This document shows, one piece after another, positions 1 through 11,800 of a DNA stretch of 64,000 nucleotides; positions within the stretch are counted from its first letter, which is position 1, and every line of letters begins with the position of its first letter. Made by a program: the position numbers and the translations under genes. Source of the DNA: Vitellaria paradoxa. Taxonomy: Eukaryota; Streptophyta; Magnoliopsida; Ericales; Sapotaceae. The DNA is taken from the NCBI GenBank assembly GCA_019916065.1, contig CM034234.1, forward strand, positions 12,940,520-13,004,519, written 5' to 3'. Under the pieces are notes generated by a model, which made no database searches, was not told the origin of the DNA, and saw nothing but the letters and a program-made list of their open reading frames with translations.

Positions 1-471
1 TTAAGGCATCTAATTAAAATAAAATATGAAATTAAAGAACTATAAACATGAAATTATCTTAAAGTATTTTCAGATTGTATTAAATTAGCATAGACTGAAA
101 ATGGTTAGATTGAAAATTTTCACCAAGCAACAATCGAGTTAGGTTTTGTTTTGTTGGGAGGAAGGAAAAAAATAAAAAAGAGAAAATAACAAATTGGAAG
201 AAATTAAGTTGTGTTTATTTTACTATTTTCTCGAACTTAAAAATCAAACATAGAGGGGAAAAAAATCTTTCTTTATTTTTCATAAAGTTTCATTTGATAT
301 TAAAAACTAAACCACAAATCAACAGTTCAAAATATTTTAAATCATAGCAAATTATTTACCTAATGAAATTAAATCAAACGAAATCTTTAATTTCGATGTG
401 TTTTAATGGTTTTATTAGACAATAAAGTTTTCTTACAGATAATAAGAAATTGAATTAAATATTAATAATAA
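1..471. other. AT-rich intergenic DNA, no feature seen
   Basis: The sequence is strongly AT-rich, with no ORF, repeat boundary or RNA gene that I can support. It lies outside the inverted-repeat element that begins near 472. Confidence 0.5.
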
Positions 472-1509
472 TTTTTATGTAAATTTCATCAAAAAATTGC
501 ACGCGGGCGGAATTGAACTCACGCTAGCGAATCCTGAGGTCGTCTTATGGCCACTTGGTCTAGGCTACAACAACACCACCTAATCACCTTTTTTTATATA
601 TAAAATGATAGCAATTTCTAAGTTGAATTGAATTAAATTTTGGTAATATTTTGTCTGAAATTTCACTTTAAGCTTTAAATTTATCTGAATAATTAAATTT
701 ATGAATCTTTAATTAATTATAAAATGAGATTTCAATGACTATTTAATAAAAGTGTAAAGGTAAAATAATTACCAACACTCTATATTACAATTGATTAAAA
801 GATATTCTTCTTAATTATTAAAAAATAAAAAAACTGTAAAATAAAATTTCGAGAAAAACGTATGGTGCAAAATAAATCCACTCATTAATTTCATAAAATT
901 AAATGTATTTTATTATTTTATAATATTAAATGCGTAAAAAAATCAAGAATTATTGAAAAAGTATTTTTTCCAAGAATTAATTTATTTGATCCTTGATTTT
1001 AAAAAATTCATACCTAGGGACATAAAAGGGTCAGGTCGGGGCCAACCCTCCCCAGTCGCCCCTCCCAATTTTCGGGTCGGGCCAGGGTCACCAATCTCTG
1101 CCCTTGACCTACCCCAGTTGATTTTGCCTTTTTTATTTTTTTAATATTTTTAAACTTTTTTAATTTGTTTAAAATAAATAAAATACAAAATAAAACTCAA
1201 CCAAATAAATTAAAATAATTATTGATAAAAATTAAATTTATTAAACAACAAGCAATTGCATAATTAACATTAATTTTAAAATAACAATTTACAAATGTAG
1301 AATTATAAAAAAAAATAAATAAATGATAGAGTAATAAATATGTGCATCACTTCACATCTTATACATCCCAACTAGGTTGACACCTATAAGAGTGACTATC
1401 ATTTGCAAATATTACTCTATCAATACATCATTATTATTCATCACTAGATCCACTAGTTTGTTCTTCTCTTTCACCTAAATACATTGCATCCAAGTTAATG
1501 GTAAGTTGC

Positions 1510-1720
1510 TATTTTTCGGCATCTTCTTGTTGTCTATTTTCGGCGAGATACCAATCTCGCAAACACATTAGGGCTTCTACTGTTGGAGGAGCCAATCGAC
1601 TTTTGAATTAACTGATAACGCACCCACTTGCACTAAAAGCTTGCTTAGATGCTACGGTAGAAGCTGAAAATGCGAGGCTACCACGAGCCAAAGCAGAAAG
1701 AACTAGTAACTTCGATTGTT
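1510..1720 (-). pseudogene. hAT transposase C-terminal dimerisation region, fragment
   Basis: Minus-strand translation gives a stretch with LARGSLAFSASTVASKQAF, then an in-frame stop, then SRLAPPTVEALMCLRDWYLA. This is the usual layout of the hAT family C-terminal dimerisation domain in RICESLEEPER-like transposases. The internal stop shows decay. It is too broken to appear as one long reading frame. Confidence 0.75.
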
Positions 1721-2389
1721 GTCCCTTCCACTAGTCTAAAAGATTAAAATCATTTTCATTTTCTATTAGAGGTGTGCCGAGATAATGTTGCAAGTCGATG
1801 AAGTTGATAAATCTATTCGCCGATATGTTATTCTCCTCCATATGGATGTGTTGCCGCCAAAGTCACGGTGAGAGGAGGACATTGTGCGCGGTAGTTGTTT
1901 GGACAGTTGTGCAACTAGTATTATACCGACTCATTAAAACTTGAATTTTGTTTTTAATATTATTTAATTGTGCTTGGGCACTTTTCAGACCCATACATTA
2001 TATAATAATTGAACAAAAAGATTTTCTTTATATCTAAGGTTTAAAACAGTGGCAATACCAAAATGTATGGGAAGTGGGCTAAAATATTTAGCAAAATTTT
2101 CTTTCATTGTAACAACCATAGCAGCATAATATTCTTGGACAAAATATTTTTTAAAAATTTTATCAATAACCCCCAATTGATAAACGACAATAGAAGAAGT
2201 AGGATACTAAATTTCACAAAATATTTTAATAGCAACATCAAAAGCACGTAAAAAATCCTTATAAAAAATTACATTTGCCCAATCAATGGGCTCAATACTA
2301 TCTAAACCCATAGCTTGATTACTTAAAATAAATAAATCAATTACTTTTTGATATTTAATAGCAACTTTTAACATAATATATGTTGAATT

Positions 2390-2734
2390 CTATCTTATAT
2401 TAATTTTCATTGGTAATTTTCTAGGTTTTAAACCAATTTGAGTACATATACCAACAAATAGATTAATTCTTTTTGGAGAGCTCATAACGCAAATTATAAC
2501 CTTTTTTATTTTAATAATGGAAGATTCATAAATATCGAATCCATTCTTTACAATTAAATTAAGGATATGAGTACAACAACACCCAAGAAATAATAGACCC
2601 CTCATAGGCAAAGCAGTAGATAAGTAATTAAAACAAACATCATTATATGAAACATTATCTAAAGTAATAAAAAATACTTTTCTACATAAATTCCATGATT
2701 CTAGTTCACTACAAATAAGTTCCCCAACACTCAA
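2390..2734 (-). pseudogene. hAT transposase core fragment
   Basis: This 114-codon fragment contains the hAT core motifs FITLDNVSYND (the LDNAS-type segment carrying a catalytic aspartate) and GCCCTHILNLIVKNG (normally RCxAHILNLIV). It sits between the BED-finger and dimerisation fragments in the correct order. It is open only locally; neighbouring parts of the transposase are in other frames. Function is lost by inference. Confidence 0.8.
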
Positions 2735-3014
2735 TCCAGTGTAGGGCTGTTCAACTAATTTAAATGAAAGAATGCGTTTATTTAATTTCTAATTTTTATC
2801 AATATAATGTACAGTTATACAACGATATTCAATATCTTGGCAAGATTTCCACATATGAGAGGTTTAGCTAATATTTCCTTCAAAATTGTCGAAATAAGTT
2901 TTTAATTCATCATTTTTTGTTTGAAAATCTCGTAAAACTTTATTTTTTTGAAATATTTCTTGAGAAACCGTGATATTGTGGCATAAAACTATCGTGAATA
3001 AATTCTTCAAAATG

Positions 3015-3470
3015 TCAATTTTCACTTATTGTGAAAGGTTGTTCGTTTTTAATAATATATCTAACTAAATTATTTTGTGTTCTCGTAGGATCATAAGAAA
3101 AAATATTTAAATTATCCCATTCGTTACCTAATTGAGTTTGTGTAGCGTGTGGAAAATATTGATCAATTAGAGAATTGATGTGGGGATCATGTTGGTGCTT
3201 TCTATTTAAATGTCTTTTTAGATGACTAGTCCCAGAAGTAGGTCTACCATTTAATAAATCTTTACAAATATTACATTTAGTCTTGTGCATTCCATCATTG
3301 TGTGAAATTCTAATAAAAAAAATCCCATGTTTTTGAAGAGTCACGCTGTTGTTGGCCGTGACGAGAAGATGATGCACCAACACCACCACTTGTGCTAGGA
3401 GGTGTTGGTATTGGTGGTGACATAAATTATTCCATTTGTTCTTGAGGAGGAAATAATATTGAGTCCCCAC
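3015..3470 (-). pseudogene. BED zinc-finger N-terminal part of hAT transposase
   Basis: The reading frame contains KCNICKDLLNGRPTSGTSHL followed by RHLNRKH, a C-x2-C ... H-x4-H BED-type zinc finger used by hAT transposases for DNA binding, then the usual HDPHINSLIDQYF continuation. Upstream, the family-like Ser/Pro-rich N-terminus is in a different frame, so there is at least one frameshift near 3320. Confidence 0.8.
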
Positions 3471-4853
3471 CCTCCAAGTAAAAAAAAATGGGTGTCCCTA
3501 AGATCTATTTAGAAAAAAAAATAATTTAATGAAAAAAATTAAAGTATACAAATTAAAAAAAATGTATGAATGTAAATTAAAAAAATTAAATACTAACTTG
3601 AAATAATTTGAAATTGTGAAACACTTAATTGTTAAATATGATTTCAAATTTGACAAAATTTGATGCACTTAAGCACAATTGAAGAGTACACATGAGAGTT
3701 GGTAGTTTGCTAGTGTAGAAATTTGAGAGAGAATTTGTTAATTTTTTGTAAGTTTAAATGAATATGAGTGAGGGATATTTATAATGAAAGGTTTGGGGAA
3801 TTTTATAATTTTTTGGAAAAAATTTTGTAATTAAATTTAATTAAAACGACTAGGAGCCGTTGGTAATGATCAAAATAAGAATTAAAAAGGTTACCAATGC
3901 AATCGTTACCCCACCCAAAAAAAAGGTCACAGGTGACCATTTGTAGGGGAACCACTACTGCCTGCAGCTGCAAGTGCAAAAAGGCAAGGCCGTAGGGAGA
4001 AAAGGAATAAAAGGAGGGGTCGGGTCGAGCAGGGGTGGGTCGAGGATGGGCCGGTCGAGTTGGCAGGGGGTCAGGGCAGGGCGGGTCGGATCGCCGGGCT
4101 GAATCATGCCGGCCCAAGCCCTAACCCGGTGGCAGAGGGGCAAGGGGTTGTACGAACATTCAGGCCAGGGTCGGGTCGGGACAATTTCGAGTCGGGCTGG
4201 GCCAAGTCTTATGCCTACTCAACCCATTTCCATCCCTATTCATACCTTAATTTTTAGAAACTCATATTATTTTTAAAAAGAAAAAAAATACTTTTACAAT
4301 AATTACCATTTTTTTTTTACTAGTAGATTTTTAGAAACTAAAATTATTTTTTCAAATAAAATACACTTTTAAAATAATTACCATTTTGTTTACTAGTAAA
4401 GCATTTAATATTATAAAATAATAAACTATATTTAATTTCTTAAAATTAATGGATGAATTCACTTTGTATTTAGAAATTTTCTCAAAATCTTATTTTAGAA
4501 TTAATTTTTTTTTATGTTTTTTAAATAATTAAAGACATTATCTTTTAATCAATAGTAACGTACAGTATCAACAATTATTTTACCTTCACACTTCTATGAA
4601 ATGGTCATTGAAATCCCATGTTATAATTAATTAAAAATTCATAAATTTAATAATTAAAAGAAATTTAAGGCTAGAGTGAAATTTCAGACAAAATATTTCT
4701 CAAAATTAACTCAACTGAACTTAGAATTTTCTTTCAATCTATATAAAAATAAAGGTGCCTTACGTGCGAGCAGCCTCGACCAAATGGCCATAGAACTACT
4801 CACGATGTGCTGGCGCCCGCTTGCGTTTTCTGTTGATGAAATTTACATAAAAA

Positions 4854-5668
4854 GGAAAAACGAAACTGCCGCGTTTTGTGCGACTGCAATTTGTATCGTT
4901 GATAATGGGATCCTTGTTGTGGTCCCCGGGTAATTTGGACAGTATATAAAAAAGAAAAGCGAGTACAAGGGGTAAATCTGAAGCCTGTATATAAGGAAAA
5001 ACCAATCCATCCCCCAGCAAATCACACGGAAGAGGAGAGCCTATAATCCATAAAATTAAAAAAAAAAAAAAGGATATTTACTTTTGAAAATTTTTGAAAC
5101 GCAAAATTTGGAATTAACAAGGATTTTCCAAACTAGGCATTAGCTAACAATGCTTGATTAACAAGAAAAATGCCTCAAATGCTTATCCCTGGAGCCCATA
5201 TAAAATTGCTGCTCTAGAAGTCAACAGTCCTTGCAGGAAAAAAAAAATTAGTAAGAATGGAACAAAATTTGTAACAAATAGAAGCTACGGCAATGCCTAT
5301 TATAATACATTTCCTTTTGTTTCTCCTGAGAAAAAGAATTATCATATCAAGCACAGGTTATGCAGCAGCAGAACTACAACAAACGGTTCAAAATGAATAA
5401 CCAATTTCTATCTGCACCACCAACTAATACCACAAAAATATAGCAAGCCATCCCCAAATCTTCATATGAAACCCAAAATGTGCCAAAGCAACTATCACAA
5501 TGTGCGTTCGGAATACAGAATTTTACATTAAATTGTTTCCTTTCTTTTTTTCTTTTTTTTTGGGGGGGGGGGGGGAATGTGTAGGGGTGCCGGGGAGGTC
5601 CTATGTACATGAGTATTTCCCCGTGTCCCAGAAACAGCACTTACAGCAGCGAGCTGACTTTGAATATT
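4854..5668 (-). other. XPO7 3' untranslated region and downstream flank
   Basis: The stop codon of the exportin gene is at 5669-5671, so sequence to its left should hold the 3' UTR. I see no canonical AATAAA on the minus strand close to the stop. A T-run/G-run compound homopolymer lies at about 5545-5574. On the plus strand, TATA-like strings occur near 4940 and 4988, but no gene follows them, so I do not call a promoter. Confidence 0.4.
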
Positions 5669-5806
5669 TCATCTGGCACGGAAGTCGTTCCTAAATCTAG
5701 TCAAGTTCTGGGTGAACTTGTCCCTATTCTTCGCCTCTAAGCTTTGAGTAATGTCTGCCATGAGCTGGTCAAAGCACGCTGAAAGACGCTGTTGCTGATC
5801 CACCGA
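5669..5806 (-). CDS. XPO7: XPO7 coding exon 28 (C-terminus and stop)
   Basis: The exon has 45 codons plus TGA and opens with [16 protein letters not shown] after a TTGCAG acceptor. It contains the conserved C-terminal [13 protein letters not shown] and ends in RAR-stop. Phase 0. Confidence 0.92.
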   Translation of the reverse strand, partial: SVDQQQRLSACFDQLMADITQSLEAKNRDKFTQNLTRFRNDFRAR

Positions 5807-8800
5807 CTGCAATAATGACAAGAAAAACCAGGAAACCTTAATCAGATATGATATTGATAATAAAAGATGTAATCATCACGGCACTTTAATCAGCTTGCAA
5901 TAACTATTAATTACAAAAAGTGAGTCTGTTGATCAGCCAAATGCGTTCCTTCCCTATTCACTTGATGAATTCTAAAACATATTTTGAGAAATGTTTTATC
6001 AGGATAAAAAAATATAAAATAAAAGTATGTCCTGGATTATTACCATGAGCCCATCTAACCACCTGTTAAAAGACAACCCCTTTATATTCAGAAATTTTCT
6101 TGATTGTTAAGAGGGACTTAGTATGGGTGTTTGAGTGCATTTATGTGTTTAAGCATCACATCTATTTTTTCTTTTTTTTATATGTCCAAGGACACGGGGA
6201 TATAATTAATATATTTCTCATATTCTATGACATAAAATGGTATTTAAATCATGTTGTAAGTACTTCATGCACTATTATGTACTAAACTCAAATTGCCAAA
6301 ACATACTTGTTGGTTGAAATTGAACACATATTCCATACCCTTTCCTAGTGTTGCGTGCAACAAGGGTATTTCATGCATTTAGGTGGTGTTTGGATAGCAA
6401 AAAAATTAAAAAAGTTAGTGTAAAAGTGACACATGGTAAAATTTGATTAGAGAAAGTAGAAAAATAGAAAAAAGTCTGTAATTTTTGTAATTTTTTGTAA
6501 GTTCTGGTAAATTTTGACTCCTCCAAACAGGGTCTTAAGGTAGTTGATGTCATTCCATATTAAAAAAAAAAAAAAAAAAAGGAACAAGCAACCTATAGTC
6601 CATGTAATTACAATGTGCCTCGTGATCATAACTTGACTAATGAAATAGTAAAACATTCATGCTAACAATTACAGTTGAAAAGCCTTATCAGCATACTTAT
6701 GAATACTTTTAAACAGTTGCAAGTGTTCATAAAACTAATCACCCTTTATCAGCTATCCAACTAAATTTTAAACATGCTTGCTTTGCTTCAGCTTTATTCT
6801 ATAAATATATATATATATATATATATAGAATACGTAAGAAGTGCCATCAAAATTTAGAAAGAAACATGTTATGATGTTAAAATGTCATTCCAGGGACAAA
6901 AGCCTGTCTTCCCATTGTTTCCAACTTCCACCACAAAACGGGGATTAGATTCCTCTCAATTTCATGTTTGGAATGGTGATTTCTATTCAATGCTTTGGAT
7001 TTGTGCCTCAATATGAGCCCACGCCAAGTAACTAAAAAAATCTCAACCATGTCATTTTAAAACTAATAGAAACTTGTGTCGTTGCTGAATACTTATTGAC
7101 ACATCCTGACATTTATCAAAACTTATTTTATTATTTCTAAAATTGACATTTATTATGTCCTTGTCGAATACTCGACTGACACGTATTGAATATTTATTGA
7201 AGCATGTCTTATTATTATTATCATGGACATGTCTTTTAGTCATTGAAGTGTCAGTGTATTTTATTATTATTTTTTTGAATATTTAAAAGACACTTATCAG
7301 ACATGCCTTATTAATTTTACTTATTTTTTTGAAGAGACTTGGATGCACATCTTGGCCATTAATTTCTTTTTGATTTTTCTTTTTATGAGGTACCACACAT
7401 AGCCATAACATAGAATGAAACTCTTCACTCCAAGCATGAAATGGAGAGCATGCAAATCCACAAAATGGACCTATCACCTCACAGTTGCACAACCCAATGT
7501 AAGTAAAGACTGATAAAATTTCCCATGTATCATCCAACAAATGTTAAATCAATAACAACCACAAAGGCCTTCAAACTTACTTGTGAAGCCAAAATCTGAG
7601 CTTTCAAATTCGTGAACATCTGCAAGATATCATGTCATTCGAGTTAACATGAAAAGCACCAACAAAATGCAAGTTTCAATTCAAGTAAGAGATTCAATCC
7701 TCCTCAAATGAAACAAACCATACGGTTGTTGATTCATAAACTCGCGAGGGTCAATTTTAGGGGAAAAGTTTAAGCAAGGAAGTATCATTTCTTTCCCTAA
7801 AATTGTCAGAAAATTTTGTTACCTAAGAGACCAAAATAAAGTAGTGGCATAATAATTTTAATTTCTGCATTGAAACACAGTGAAATACACCAAAATACTA
7901 CAGAACATATTTGTTTTTTATGAACAAAATACAACATAATATATGAAAATAACAAGCTATTTAAATAATTTGTTACTGGAATTTCATACTTTAGTTTAGA
8001 TATATTTCAATTTATACTATCAAATATTTCTATACGTTTTTATACTTTTGTGCCACTTTCAAAATGTTTCCAAAATATTTTCGTTTCCTTGCTAACCAAA
8101 ACAACCTACCGAAACAAAAATCCAATCCTTGCTTAGAGACCCTGGGAACATGATCATTAATAGAAATTTTATTTTTATTTATTTTTTTATTTTTTTTCTG
8201 CGAACATATGCCAAACAAATAAAAGGAACTAAAGCAAAAGTGGTGTGCACTTTATCTTCCTATTAGGACAGAGCCAACAAATCCAAAGTTCAATTGGGTT
8301 ATTATTACAATTCTTCCGGATGTAATGCTTGGCTGTGTTACTCAAAAAATACATCCTTACATTCAGGATTTGTCAAATTTGTCAAATTTTTAAAATGACT
8401 GTCTTAGATGCCAGGCTTTCTGTAAGATTACCATTTAGTTAATAATTGCCATATGAAGATTATCATAGAAGAAGGGAAATGAAAATTTGGTGATTCTACA
8501 TTTACCTCTTCACTGATAAGTATCAAACTCAGCATGGCTCTACTAAGACTCCATTGGTTGCCATAATCTTCAAATAGAACAATCTCAAAGAGGGTTTTCA
8601 ATATCTAGTAAAGTAACAAAAGAAATTATCATATCAGTAATTACAAAAAAGAAAGAGGAGGAGGAGAAGAACAAGATGAATTACATCAAATCTAATGCTA
8701 CATTTCTTGCTTATTTAAGATTGATCAGAATAAAGATCAGAAAATACTAAATCAACAACCACTGAGGTCATATCCACTCCTCTTTTACATCATTGAAACT

Positions 8801-11800
8801 AACCGTGTTTAGGGAGGTTTGTGAATATAGCAATTTCATAATGATTTTCTGGACTTAAAAAAGTGTAGCGCGTACAGATTAATATACATATAACATTCCC
8901 TGAACTATTCCTAACTGATCAGTTTCGGAATGAACATGAATTCAAACGAGTTATGTCGAGTTTTGCAATTAACACATTGGCACAAGAGGTTCCCATTCTA
9001 TAGCATAATTATCAAAACCAGCTTCCCTGACCCCATTGGACTAATAAACCTGTTGCAAAGGTCCACAGTGGAATTAAGATTAAAACTTACCATGACGTAT
9101 ATCCTCATTTGGGACTGCTCAAATAGCCTATAAAGCACAGGAAGCCACTAAGGCTAGCCCCAGAGTCAACTATATATTAGTTGGAGTTATAGGATTTTTT
9201 TTTTAATTTCTTTTTTAAGCAAAGTTCTAAGAAATTTTATAGGTCTTATTTTATAAGAATTGATCCAGGAAGTACTTTTTAGAAGATTTCTATGTTGAAT
9301 TTCTTCATCCGTCCAGTTCAATTATCCATTTACCATGTATTGCTTGCCACATATACGTCAATAGTGTGAAAGGAACAAGGGAGTTGGTTTGAGGTGATTA
9401 CTTAAATAGGGAATGTTAGATTGGATGAAAGTTTTCCCTATTCAAACAAGCATTAGAGTTGGAATCATCAATATATTCCCCCTCCAGAGGGATTGATGCA
9501 TTCCACCCTCCCTGATTGAAGAATCTCAAGATATCCTTTCAATCAATGCTATATAATTATTCTATTTTACATGGACTCGGGTATGATTATAGGGTGCAGG
9601 CATGTGTCCAACTGTTTGACCTCTCAAAATTTTGAATTTAGGATATGGATCCAAAACTTAAGTATGCATATGTATACACATCCTAAATATTTAAATAGTT
9701 TGTTTATGGTGTAGTATACTGCAATAAGATATGGTTGTATTTAGGAATGTATTTGAAATTAATTGAAGCTTACAGGAAAATTGAGTTCTTTATCTTCTAT
9801 CCATGTGAGAAGTTTAAAATTTTTCTTTATCATCAAACGTAAGTGGCTATTATATATATCTATATAATAAAACACATCCTTTGAATTTGAAATTTGAAAT
9901 TCAAATAAATATATATATTATATTTTGTAAAATTACACATACATATTATATATATATATACAATATGGAAGGTTATTTGACAAGACAGTTGTCTTCCATG
10001 GCAAGCTTAGGTTTTGGGGAGGAGGGGTGGCCAAGGCCTTTGGTAGTGAGAAACCCTGAGAAACCTGGGGAAGAAACCTGGGGAAGTGATTGGGGAGAGA
10101 TTTGAAAAATAAATTCTAAATAAATAAAGAATTAATTATTTTTTAAATAAATTGACCAAAATTTCTTATTAATTTGACATTTGTATATTTTCAATGGTTA
10201 GGATAACTTCTCTCTCTCCATTTTGGTTGTCTTTTCAGTAATATCATATGAAAACATCTATATAATAAGAAATTTTGACAAGACCATTGTTATCCGTGGC
10301 AAGCTCGAGTTTTGGGGAGAAGGGGTGGCTAGGGCCTTTGATGGCGAGAAACTGGGGGGTGGGTGGGTTGGGGGGCCTGGTTGGGGAGAGATTTAAAATT
10401 TAAATTTTAAATAAATAAAGAATTAATTATTTTTCAAATAAATTGAAAATTAATTATTTTTTCGACATTTATCTCATGTCATCAAAGTTTCTTATCAATT
10501 TGACATTTGTTAAGATTACTTCTTCCCTTCCCACTTTGATTGTCTTTTCAGTCACAGCACATAAAAACATAATTCCTCATTCTTTTCACATTTTTTTTGA
10601 ATATATAAAATTTTTTAAATTAATATTTTAAAAATGTGATAATATTTTGTAATTAATAATAAAATTGTACACATTTATTAAACAAAATGTATGAATACTA
10701 TTAGACAAAGTCAACTAAATTTTTTTATTTAAAAAATATTTAAACTTTAATTTTCTTTAAAATTTTATTAAAAATAAATATTTCAATTAAAATTTCAATT
10801 TTAATATGCTTAAAACTTAAATTTTAAATAAATACACGCTTACACTCTATGTCATTTATATAATAAGAAAATTTAAAATTTTGAATTCGAGATATTTTCA
10901 ACTATTAGATTTGCTAAATAGTCAGAATTATTTTTCTTTTTCTTTCACTCTTTTCATATTTTTTTGAATACTTTTTATATAAAAGATTTTAAATTATAAT
11001 TTTAAAAAATGTGATAATATTTGTAATAAATAATAAAATTTTATACCTCACGGATTTTTATTTTTATAGGTTATTTTTACACTTTTTTATGTAGATTTGA
11101 TTTATAAATTTAAATTTAAGTTAGTTACACACCAAATTATATTTCTGTACCTTCAGTCACAGGCAATTGCTAGTATATATATATTTTCAAATATTACTAA
11201 AAACTAGAGGATCCAAATGTCTAATGTGGGTACAGGAACATATCTCCACACCCTTACCCTTGTCATTTCTTAAATTCCAACCACCCAGTTCTACTATATA
11301 TATATATTTTTTATCAACAACTGCCTACCTGACTGGCATCACAAAACTACCAAAACATTAGTTTTGAGAGTTCAGAGAAGGCTTGGGGGGGGGGGGGGAT
11401 TTGGAACCACTAAAACATGCTTGGCAAAAAGGCTAAAAATGCAAAAACTTCTATCTTATCTCAGTTGTGATGATTAGAACAAGGACTAGCTTAGAACTTC
11501 AGAATACCATGGGAACATTCCTTAACCATTGCCATTATCAAGCCATTTGTGAATTCAAAAACATGATAACAAGGTCAGTTGCACTATCAATGAATTCCAA
11601 CATCATCAAGGTTTTTCATTTATCATTATTATTGTTATCATTATTATTACTGCCTGTGTTGTTGTTGTTAATTTTTTGCGTTGCGAGGGGTCTCAATGGG
11701 AAGGGGGGAGGATTATTCTCCATTGCAGAGTCCTCACCATTAGAAAAAAGGGCAATTGAACAAAACCTTAGTCCCAAACTAGTTGGATCAGCTAAAATAG

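Larger units (their letters stand above)
1015..4238 (-). mobile_element. hAT transposon, decayed autonomous type, with 8-bp target duplication
   Basis: The element runs from TAGGGACATAAAAGGGTC to a right end whose complement reads TAGGGATGGAAATGGG. It is flanked on both sides by the same 8 bp, TTCATACC (1007-1014 and 4239-4246), the hAT signature. Subterminal regions (1025-1130 and 3950-4230) are rich in GGGTCGGG-like motifs, unlike the AT-rich surroundings. The minus strand encodes remnants of a BED-finger hAT transposase in family order: BED zinc finger (near 3290-3210), catalytic-core piece (2734-2390) and C-terminal dimerisation region (1720-1510). Stops and frameshifts separate the pieces, so it is not autonomous now. 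It sits at the centre of the palindromic element. Confidence 0.85.
472..4853. repeat. Long inverted-repeat (foldback or MULE-like) element interrupted by an hAT transposon
   Basis: The left arm (about 472-1006) and right arm (about 4247-4853) are reverse complements at moderate identity along most of their length. Matching landmarks are TATTTTGTCTGAAATTTCAC (left) against its complement near 4677-4697, the TATGGCCACTTGGTC / TATGGCCATTTGGTC block, and TTTTTATGTAAATTTCATC at the outer edge. Without the nested hAT element the structure would be about 1.15 kb and almost entirely palindromic, as in foldback MITEs or short MULEs with long terminal inverted repeats. The right arm carries a local tandem duplication (4250-4400). 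I found no clear outer target-site duplication, so the class is uncertain; two independent copies inserted head to head is the alternative. Confidence 0.6.

Noticed and set aside
4930..5010. Two plus-strand TATA-like boxes
   Set aside because: No gene follows before the convergent XPO7 3' end, and the motif is common in AT-rich DNA.
9881..10105. 74-codon plus-strand frame in intron 25
   Set aside because: It overlaps the Helitron-like repeat, has repeat-driven composition and matches no family.
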